A stretch of 12,469 nt of DNA from Hydrogenimonas sp. (GTDB taxonomy: Bacteria; Campylobacterota; Campylobacteria; Campylobacterales; Hydrogenimonadaceae): contig WGAW01000211.1 of NCBI GenBank assembly GCA_015494675.1, positions 1-12,469 on the forward strand. Direction: 5' to 3'. The notes beneath the pieces are model-generated. The model ran no database searches. It was not told where the DNA came from and saw only the letters and a list, made by a program, of their open reading frames with translations. Of the stretch, positions 1-4,796 are shown in pieces. How positions within the stretch are numbered: the first letter of the stretch is position 1; each line of letters begins with the position of its first letter. A program made the translations under genes and the position numbers.

Positions 1-321
1 ATAGCCATAATAAGCGTATCGCCTGAGCTGTTTACAGCCATCAAAGCCGCAAAGGCGGACCAGATTCAGCGTGTCGTAAATATTGCGATGGGTGCATCTA
101 CCGTATCAATACTTCTTACCGTTCCGATTCTGATGCTCCTTTCTCCGTTCGCCGATATGCAGCTGACACTGGATTTTAACTCTTTGCAGGTGGGTGCGCT
201 CATACTTACCGTGATTCTGGCCTGGAAGACGACTGATAACGGCGAGACGAACTATGTAGAGGGCATTTCGCACCTGATGTTTTTTTTCGCCTTTGCGGTT
301 ATTGCGGCGTTCTATCATTAA
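1..321 (+). CDS. chaA: Ca2+/H+ antiporter, ChaA/Cax type (3' end only)
   Basis: The reading frame is open from the first base of the window and stops at TAA 319-321, giving the last 106 residues of a membrane protein; the start lies outside. The fragment opens with a segment ending SVSPELFTAIKAAK, which resembles the second alpha-repeat of cation/Ca2+ exchangers, where an acidic residue next to Pro helps to bind the ion. A short charged stretch (QIQRVVNIAMG) and three hydrophobic helices follow (about residues 30-46, 58-71 and 88-104). This layout matches the C-terminus of ChaA-like Ca2+(Na+)/H+ antiporters, which expel cations across the inner membrane using the proton gradient. The internal ATG at 88 is not the true start, because homology continues upstream of it. 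Family membership is fairly sure; ion preference cannot be judged from this end. Confidence 0.75.
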   Translation: MAIISVSPELFTAIKAAKADQIQRVVNIAMGASTVSILLTVPILMLLSPFADMQLTLDFNSLQVGALILTVILAWKTTDNGETNYVEGISHLMFFFAFAVIAAFYH

Positions 322-432
322 AGATCGAGAAACGTTCCGAGGGCAAAGCCCCCGAAACTACGCTGGCCGCTATGGCACTAAAGCTTGCCCTCACGGGCAG
401 ACGGACTCCGCCCGTAAGATCGAGAAACGTTC
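321..432. repeat. 17-bp direct repeat flanking a hairpin-rich segment
   Basis: AAGATCGAGAAACGTTC occurs at 321-337 and again at 416-432, 95 bp apart, directly after the stop of the antiporter gene. Between the copies lie an imperfect hairpin around GGGC-AAA-GCCC (341-351, outer pairs reaching 334-358) and two hairpins that compete for the same bases: GGGC at 395-398 can pair with GCCC at 387-390, or, as ACGGGC 393-398, with GCCCGT 410-415. No T-run follows, so an intrinsic terminator is not obvious. The GGGCAAAGCCC core and a CTAAAGCTT (378-386) recall, in the same order, pieces of the large repeat family seen later in the window, but spacing and flanks differ, so kinship is unproven. Confidence 0.6.
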
Positions 433-474
433 GGATAATGAAGAGGTTTTATCGTCTGCTGTGCTTCGAGTCGC

Positions 475-480
475 TATAAT
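475..480 (+). promoter_or_regulatory. Candidate -10 box for the TRAP binding-protein gene
   Basis: A perfect TATAAT lies 35 nt before the ATG at 516. It is preceded by a T-rich stretch (447-460) rather than a clear TTGACA, which fits the weak -35 conservation reported for sigma-70 promoters in Campylobacterota. Transcription would begin near 487 and leave a leader of about 29 nt. Confidence 0.5.
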
Positions 481-515
481 CTACTTCCAAATATTACCGC
501 AAAAGGCCTCCTTTC

Positions 516-1610
516 ATGAGACGAAGAGATTTTCTGAAAGCCTCGGCGGCCGTTGCCGCAACGGCGACCCTTACAGGTTGCACACGCGAACAGATAGAGG
601 GAAAAAAAAGCGTCAATATAAAAAGAGAGCGAAAAGTCAAGCTGAAAATCGTCACCAGCTGGCCCGCCCACTTCCCCATAATGGGAACCGGCATCGAGCG
701 TTTCGCACAAAAAGTAAAAGAGATGAGCGGAGGCTCTCTGGATATAAAGATATATCCCAAGAACATCCTCGTACCCGCACTGGCCGTCTTCGATGCGACA
801 AGCAGCGGCCAGATAGACGGTTTTCACTCCGGACCATACTACTGGAAAGGGAAAAACCCCGCTTTCGCGCTATTTAGCGGTGCACCTCTGACAATGGTCG
901 CCGGCGAACTCTACTGCTGGATGAACTACGGCGGCGGATACGAACTCTGGCGCGAACTATACGCCAGATACAATCTCTACCCTTTCATCGGAGGAAACAC
1001 CGGCGTACAGATGGGCGGATGGTTCAGGAAACCGATCGATTCACTCGAAGATCTAAAGGGTCTAAAAATGCGGATTCCCGGTCTCGGCGGTGAGGTGATG
1101 GCGAAACTGGGAGTAAATCCGATCCTCCTGCCTGCCGGAGAGATATATACCGCCCTCGAGAGAGGAACGATAGACGCTACCGAATGGGTAGGGCCTGCCC
1201 TCGATGTACGCATGGGGTTTTACAAAGTGGCAAAATACTACTATACCGGCTGGCACGAGCCGGGCTCCATACTCGAGCTCACTTTCAACAAAGCCCGCTA
1301 CGATAAGCTCTCCGACGAACATAAGGCGATAATAAAATATGCATCCGAAGCGATGACGACAGAGATGTACCATGAGTTCATGCATGAAAACGCTCTGGCC
1401 CTTAAGAAACTCGAATCGATGAACATAGAGATAAGAGATTTCCCGCCCGAAATCATAGAAGCCGCAAAAAAAGCCATGAAAGAGGTGGCCTCCGAGCAGA
1501 GCGAAAAGAGCGAAGATTTCAAAAAGGTTTTCGACTCCATGCAGAGCTACTATAAGCTGATAAAACCGTGGACGCAGATCAGCGAAACTAGGTTCTGCTC
1601 CATCAGATAG
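516..1610 (+). CDS. TRAP transporter substrate-binding protein, DctP family (TakP-like), Tat lipoprotein
   Basis: A 364-residue periplasmic solute receptor. The N-terminus carries a twin-arginine motif (RRDFLK, residues 3-8) and a lipobox ending in Cys22 (LTGC), so it is probably exported folded by Tat and then lipid-anchored. The body follows DctP proteins of the 2-oxoacid/monocarboxylate group. Gln165 (in NTGVQMGGWF), Arg186 (in KMRIPG) and Glu223-Trp224 (in DATEWVGP) correspond to the residues that in TakP hold the carboxylate and its cation, so a small organic acid bound with a metal ion is the likely ligand (inference). The start is set by the Tat motif; the weak AAAAGG at 500-505 lies within a small AAAGG/CCTTT hairpin. 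No DctQ or DctM permease gene is next to it, so it is an orphan receptor here. Length is normal for the family. Confidence 0.88.
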   Translation: MRRRDFLKASAAVAATATLTGCTREQIEGKKSVNIKRERKVKLKIVTSWPAHFPIMGTGIERFAQKVKEMSGGSLDIKIYPKNILVPALAVFDATSSGQIDGFHSGPYYWKGKNPAFALFSGAPLTMVAGELYCWMNYGGGYELWRELYARYNLYPFIGGNTGVQMGGWFRKPIDSLEDLKGLKMRIPGLGGEVMAKLGVNPILLPAGEIYTALERGTIDATEWVGPALDVRMGFYKVAKYYYTGWHEPGSILELTFNKARYDKLSDEHKAIIKYASEAMTTEMYHEFMHENALALKKLESMNIEIRDFPPEIIEAAKKAMKEVASEQSEKSEDFKKVFDSMQSYYKLIKPWTQISETRFCSIR

Positions 1611-1625
1611 CAAGAAAAGCCATTA

Positions 1626-1738
1626 TACCGAGCCCAAATAAAAACAGAACGAAGCATTCGACCGCCACTGTAGCGCGACCTGCGGGAGCGAGTCGGACCA
1701 AAGCCGGCCGGGTGTTTCGTTTCTGTTTGGTATCGGTA
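1626..1738. repeat. Long imperfect inverted repeat downstream of the TRAP gene
   Basis: TACCGA at 1626-1631 pairs with TCGGTA at 1733-1738. Inside these, CCAAA, ACAGAA and CGAA on the left (1634-1653) have complements TTCG, TTCTG and TTTGG on the right (1716-1730), with small bulges. The interior is GC-rich and holds a further GCGAC/GTCGG pairing (1675-1696). The result is a roughly 113-bp imperfect foldback ending 125 bp before the cytochrome gene. It may end transcription of the TRAP gene by structure, or be a decayed palindromic or MITE-like element. No transposase is nearby. Confidence 0.45.
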
Positions 1739-1758
1739 TTACTCTTTTGCGAAAAATG

Positions 1759-1863
1759 CCGATCTATATTATCGGACAGTCGGCTAAATGCCGCTTTTAG
1801 AGTTCAAACCTATAGAGAGAACGGTTCCGTTCGATTGAAAACAATAACATTCAAGGAATATCG
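1759..1863 (+). promoter_or_regulatory. Upstream region of the cytochrome gene: candidate -10, palindrome and RBS
   Basis: TATATT at 1765-1770 is a possible -10; it lies inside a small palindrome (CCGAT 1759-1763, ATCGG 1771-1775). A second palindrome, GAACGG-TT-CCGTTC, spans 1819-1832. The ribosome site AAGGA (1853-1857) lies 6 nt before the ATG. The RBS is convincing; the promoter and the role of the palindromes are guesses. Confidence 0.35.
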
Positions 1864-2310
1864 ATGAAAAAAGTGCTTGGCATCATTATCGCTTCGATCA
1901 TGGCCCTCTCCGTATACGCGGTAGATGAAGTTATCGACAACGATCTAGCCTCTACGGCACGACTAAAGAACACGATGAGAAAGTTCGCCACCGGGCTCGA
2001 CCAGATACAAAAAGGTATCATCTACAACGACAGAGACAAGATAGAGATGGGTGTAAGGGTTCTCAGGCAGGCTAGAAAAAACTTTCTCAAAAGGCATGGG
2101 GAGATCCTAAAAAAACAGACGCCCGGTGATCCCAAGATGGCTATGTATATGGCTAAAAAGAGTGCGGAAAGAATAAAGAAGCTTGTCAAGATGATGAACA
2201 GTCAGGTGCACAACACTCACGACTTCAGCAAAATAGCGGCCGCATATACCGGTATTTTCAATCAGTGTGTAGGTTGCCACCAGAAATTGAGAAAAAATTA
2301 CGCGAAGTAG
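1864..2310 (+). CDS. Secreted c'-like (four-helix) cytochrome, single C-terminal heme site
   Basis: A 148-residue protein with a Sec signal peptide (residues 1-19, cut likely after SVYA), followed by a mostly helical, Lys-rich domain and one heme-attachment motif CVGCH (Cys135, Cys138, His139) nine residues from the end. A CxxCH at the end of the last helix is the layout of the cytochrome c'/c-556 class, which are four-helix bundles, and the mature size (about 129 residues) fits. Met38 in the first helix is placed like the sixth ligand of low-spin c-556 proteins; if it binds iron, this would be an electron carrier rather than a gas-binding c' (inference). The start is supported by AAGGA 6 nt upstream. 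It stands alone, convergent with queC, with 11 bp between the stop codons. Its redox partner cannot be told from the window. Confidence 0.8.
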   Translation: MKKVLGIIIASIMALSVYAVDEVIDNDLASTARLKNTMRKFATGLDQIQKGIIYNDRDKIEMGVRVLRQARKNFLKRHGEILKKQTPGDPKMAMYMAKKSAERIKKLVKMMNSQVHNTHDFSKIAAAYTGIFNQCVGCHQKLRKNYAK

Positions 2311-2321
2311 GAGATAGGGCC

Positions 2322-2987
2322 TCAACTCCTGTACTTCAGCGGATCTTTTATCCCCGCTTTTTCAAACCCTTTCAGGCGAAGGCGGCAGCTGTCGCACAGA
2401 CCGCACGCCTCGCCCTCCTCTTTGTAACAGCTCCATGTAAGCTCCAGCGGCACGCCGTACTCGATCGCCGTCTTGACGATATCCTCCTTTTTCAGATGTA
2501 CGAGAGGAGTCTCTATCGTTATATGTGTACTCTCTTTGGTTCCGAGGTTTACAGCCCTTTGCATCGCCTCTATAAACTCCTCCCTGCAGTCCGGATAGCC
2601 GCTGCTGTCCTCTTCAACCACTCCGATAAACAGAGCTTCGGCACCCTCTTTCTCGGCCACGGCGGCCGCTATGGAGAGAAATATGCCGTTCCTGAACGGA
2701 ACGTATGTAACCGGGACTCCCGGCTCTATGCCTCCGGTGGGGACATCTATGCTTCTGTCGGTAAGGGCGGATGCACCTATCTGCTCGAAAAAGGGCAGGT
2801 CTATTACATAGCGACCCTCTACACCCAGAGCGTCGCATACAGCTTCGAAAGCCTCCCTCTCCCTTTTCTGCGTACGCTGTCTGTAGTCGAAATGCAGAGC
2901 CACGATTCGGTAGCCTCTCGATCTGGCGATAAACGCCGCCGTAGTGGAGTCCATACCTCCGCTTAGAATAACGATAGCTTTTTTCAA
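2322..2987 (-). CDS. queC: 7-cyano-7-deazaguanine (preQ0) synthase QueC
   Basis: QueC converts 7-carboxy-7-deazaguanine to preQ0 with ATP and ammonia, a cytosolic step of queuosine tRNA modification. The PP-loop ATP site SGGMDSTT lies at residues 9-16, and the zinc site is four cysteines near the C-terminus (Cys187, 195, 198, 201 in SC-x7-CGLCDSC). Length is 221 aa, typical for the family. I place the start at a TTG (2985-2987), which gives [11 protein letters not shown], the usual QueC N-terminus, and has AGAGGGA just upstream. An in-frame ATG at 3008 adds seven residues but lacks an RBS and lies at the edge of the repeat array; a still longer frame opens at 3044 within it. No other queuosine gene is adjacent. 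The family call is very secure, the start moderately so. Confidence 0.95.
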   Translation of the reverse strand: MKKAIVILSGGMDSTTAAFIARSRGYRIVALHFDYRQRTQKREREAFEAVCDALGVEGRYVIDLPFFEQIGASALTDRSIDVPTGGIEPGVPVTYVPFRNGIFLSIAAAVAEKEGAEALFIGVVEEDSSGYPDCREEFIEAMQRAVNLGTKESTHITIETPLVHLKKEDIVKTAIEYGVPLELTWSCYKEEGEACGLCDSCRLRLKGFEKAGIKDPLKYRS

Positions 2988-2990
2988 ATT

Positions 2991-2997
2991 TCCCTCT
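2991..2997 (-). promoter_or_regulatory. RBS supporting the TTG start of queC
   Basis: On the minus strand AGAGGGA ends 3 nt before the TTG at 2987 (5 nt from its GAGG core). The spacing is short but usable, and the upstream ATG at 3008 has no comparable site. This decides the start in favour of TTG. Confidence 0.5.
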
Positions 2998-3013
2998 TTA
3001 AAAATCATGTTCG

Positions 3014-3370
3014 ATGTTACGCAAATTCCGGGCCAAGCCCGCAATTTGGCAAGGGTGAGCGGCCCTACAACCCCCTAAAGCTTCGAAATCTTAGATTTCG
3101 AGACGGTTTTACGCATTCTGCGTAAAACATTCATGTTACGCAAATTCCGGGCCAAGCCCGCAATTTGGCATGGCCTGGACGGCCCTACAACCCCCTAAAG
3201 CTTCGAAATCGAAGATTTCGAGATGATTTTACGCATTCTGCGTAAAACATTCATGTTACGCAAATTCCGGGCCAAGCCCGTAATTTGGCAGGGCCTGACC
3301 GGCCCTACAACCCCCTAAAGCTTCGAAATCGGAGATTTCGAGATGATTTTACGCATTCTGCGTAAAATCA
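3014..3370. repeat. Three tandem copies of a 119-120-bp multi-hairpin repeat (array 1)
   Basis: Units begin at 3014, 3133 and 3253 with ATGTTACGC and are nearly identical. Each unit holds, in order: stem A (3022-3048 in unit 1; CAAATT-C-CGGGC, loop CAA, GCCCG-C-AATTTG); stem B around GGCCCT (in unit 3, AGGGCC-TGACC-GGCCCT); an invariant linker CTACAACCCCCTAAAG; stem C (CGAAATC, a 3-nt loop that varies as TTA, GAA or GGA, then GATTTCG); and stem D (TTTTACGC-ATTCT-GCGTAAAA). Stem D is longest in unit 3, with 11 perfect pairs at 3344-3370. The array fills the gap between the divergent genes queC and ybeY. A related array lies at the right end of the window. Function is unknown; REP-like element, structured leader RNA and protein-binding array are all open. 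Confidence 0.95.
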
Positions 3371-3371
3371 G

Positions 3372-3377
3372 ACTATA
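3372..3377 (-). promoter_or_regulatory. Possible -10 box reading through array 1 towards queC
   Basis: On the minus strand this reads TATAGT, preceded by a run of T. If used, the queC transcript would carry all three repeat units in a leader of about 375 nt. It is a weak candidate, based on one hexamer. Confidence 0.2.
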
Positions 3378-3389
3378 AAAACTACCCGA

Positions 3390-3413
3390 ATTTTATCCAA
3401 ATTAGGATAAAAT
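3390..3413 (+). promoter_or_regulatory. ybeY: ybeY promoter with overlapping palindrome
   Basis: ATTTTATCC (3390-3398) and GGATAAAAT (3405-3413) form a perfect 9-bp inverted repeat around AAATTA. The right arm contains TAAAAT (3408-3413), a good -10 hexamer only 7 nt before the ATG of ybeY, so the transcript could start at or next to the start codon. The AGGA at 3404-3407 is 13 nt from the ATG, too far for a normal ribosome site, which agrees with a leaderless or nearly leaderless mRNA. The palindrome over the -10 looks like an operator. Confidence 0.45.
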
Positions 3414-3420
3414 CGCGCCT

Positions 3421-3846
3421 ATGATCGAGATAACAAACAAAACCGAATACAGACCCGACGAAAATATGCTCGAAACCATCGCTGCCGAGCTTACGGACCG
3501 GGATATCGAGCTTGTGTTCACCGACAACGCCGAAATTCGCGAAATCAATAGAGAGACCCGCGGCATTGACGCACCTACCGACGTTTTAAGTTTTCCGCTT
3601 GAAAAGGTGCCTTTCGCGCCTCTGGGAGAGATAGTCATAAGCGTCGAATACGCAAAGCAGAAGGCGAGCCTGTACCGAAACTCTCTCGACGACGAGATAG
3701 CTCTGCTCTTCATACACGGTCTCCTGCACCTTCTCGGCTACGACCACGAAAATGACAACGGAGAGATGAGAAGCAGGGAGGAGGAGCTGATCCGACACTT
3801 CGGACTACCCGACAGCCTGATAGTAAGAAGTGCGGAGGGGCGATGA
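3421..3846 (+). CDS. ybeY: Endoribonuclease YbeY, 16S rRNA maturation
   Basis: A 141-residue metal-dependent RNase that acts in 16S rRNA 3'-end maturation and ribosome quality control. The signature H-x3-H-x5-H zinc site is complete (His99, His103 and His109 in HGLLHLLGYDH). The family's substrate-side segment, RGIDAPTDVLSFP (residues 47-59), is also present. Length is within the usual 140-180. The ATG at 3421 is the only sensible start for the N-terminal strand. No RBS lies at the usual distance; a -10 box ends 7 nt upstream. The last 4 nt overlap the next gene (ATGA), so the two are translationally coupled. Apart from that overlap nothing is unusual. Confidence 0.95.
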   Translation: MIEITNKTEYRPDENMLETIAAELTDRDIELVFTDNAEIREINRETRGIDAPTDVLSFPLEKVPFAPLGEIVISVEYAKQKASLYRNSLDDEIALLFIHGLLHLLGYDHENDNGEMRSREEELIRHFGLPDSLIVRSAEGR

Positions 3847-4781
3847 TAGATTTTGTAATTTTCGTCATAAGCATGGGAGCGCTGATATGGGGTGCCGAGT
3901 TTATCATTAAAGAGTCCGAACGGATCGCGCTCCACTACAACATAAGCGAATTCATAATCGGCGCAACACTCATCGCCCTCGGAACGAGCCTGCCCGAAAT
4001 GGCGGCCAGCATAGCGGCCAGCGCCAAGGGCCAGAGTGAGATGGCCGTCGCCAACGTACTCGGCTCCAACATAATGAATATAGCGCTCGTACTCGGCCTT
4101 GTTTTTCTGATAGCGAAAAAAGTAGCTCCTTCGAGAGATCTCTTTTTCAAAGATAGTGCATGGCTCCTTTTCCCGGCCATAATATTCCCGCTGATGATAC
4201 TCGACGGCTCTTTGTCGAGGATAGACGGTTTTCTGCTTTTCGTCATGATGGGAGCATACATCCTCTTTTTGCTTCAGTCACACGGCGAAGAGGAGATATC
4301 GGAGATCGACGAAGATTTGAAAAAAGAGCCGTTCAACTGGCCCAAAAGCCTCGGCCTGCTGCTTGCGGGCTTCCTGTTTGTGGTGGTCGGAGCGGACTAT
4401 GCCATAGATAGTGCGGCGAACATCGCCAAAAGTTTCGGCATAAGCGAATGGATCATAGGTCTTCTGCTCATAGCCTTCGGAACGAGCCTGCCCGAGCTCG
4501 TCGTAAGTATAAAGGCTGCCCGCAAAGGCAAAGCCGACATGAGCATAGGAAACATCATAGGCTCAAATATGGCGAACACTTCGGTCGTCTTGGGCTCGGC
4601 GGCCATGACGAGCCCTCTATCCATAGATCTCGCAGCCGGCTCTTTCGATATATTCCTTATGATGGGAGTTACGCTTATGCTCGTCTTTATAACGGCCAAC
4701 CGTCTCTATACGAAAGCCTCCGGTCTCATGCTGCTAATCGTACTGGCCATCTTTTTGCAAAACGCTCTTGTCGGCCGATAG
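3843..4781 (+). CDS. Na+/Ca2+ exchanger family membrane protein, YrbG/CaxA type
   Basis: A 312-residue inner-membrane antiporter of the CaCA superfamily, of the K+-dependent exchanger-like group to which E. coli YrbG and the archaeal NCX_Mj belong. Both alpha-repeats are intact. The first (residues 40-85) has GTSLPE at 47-52 and GSN at 74-76; the second (206-251) has GTSLPE at 213-218 and GSN at 240-242. The glutamates of the two GTSLPE motifs are the ion ligands. About ten hydrophobic helices are split by a central acidic loop (EEEISEIDED, about 149-158). The start overlaps the ybeY stop and has GGAGG just upstream. It faces mrdA with only 15 bp between the stops. It likely moves Ca2+ outward in exchange for Na+ (inference). 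It is distinct from the ChaA-type antiporter at the left edge. Confidence 0.9.
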   Translation: MIDFVIFVISMGALIWGAEFIIKESERIALHYNISEFIIGATLIALGTSLPEMAASIAASAKGQSEMAVANVLGSNIMNIALVLGLVFLIAKKVAPSRDLFFKDSAWLLFPAIIFPLMILDGSLSRIDGFLLFVMMGAYILFLLQSHGEEEISEIDEDLKKEPFNWPKSLGLLLAGFLFVVVGADYAIDSAANIAKSFGISEWIIGLLLIAFGTSLPELVVSIKAARKGKADMSIGNIIGSNMANTSVVLGSAAMTSPLSIDLAAGSFDIFLMMGVTLMLVFITANRLYTKASGLMLLIVLAIFLQNALVGR

Positions 4782-4796
4782 AGCCCCAAAAAGCCG

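Noticed and set aside
293..877. Open frame spanning the first gap and the start of the TRAP gene
   Set aside because: It is a different frame of a clear DctP protein, Arg/Lys-rich and without recognisable domains.
1550..1610. Frameshift or truncation at the end of the TRAP binding protein
   Set aside because: The closing segment (KPWTQISE and a few residues) looks like a normal DctP C-terminus and the length is typical.
2265..2966. Long plus-strand open frame opposite queC
   Set aside because: It begins inside the cytochrome gene and lies antisense to a complete QueC with all motifs; its translation shows no family features.
3014..3370. CRISPR array
   Set aside because: The repeated unit is about 120 bp with no unique spacers of uniform length, and no cas gene is present.
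2988..3420. preQ1 riboswitch before queC
   Set aside because: The leader consists of the hairpin repeat that also occurs before mltD; I see no compact preQ1-I or -II aptamer next to the RBS.
4782..4796. Bidirectional terminator between the exchanger gene and mrdA
   Set aside because: The 15-bp gap has a short A/T run but no stable inverted repeat.
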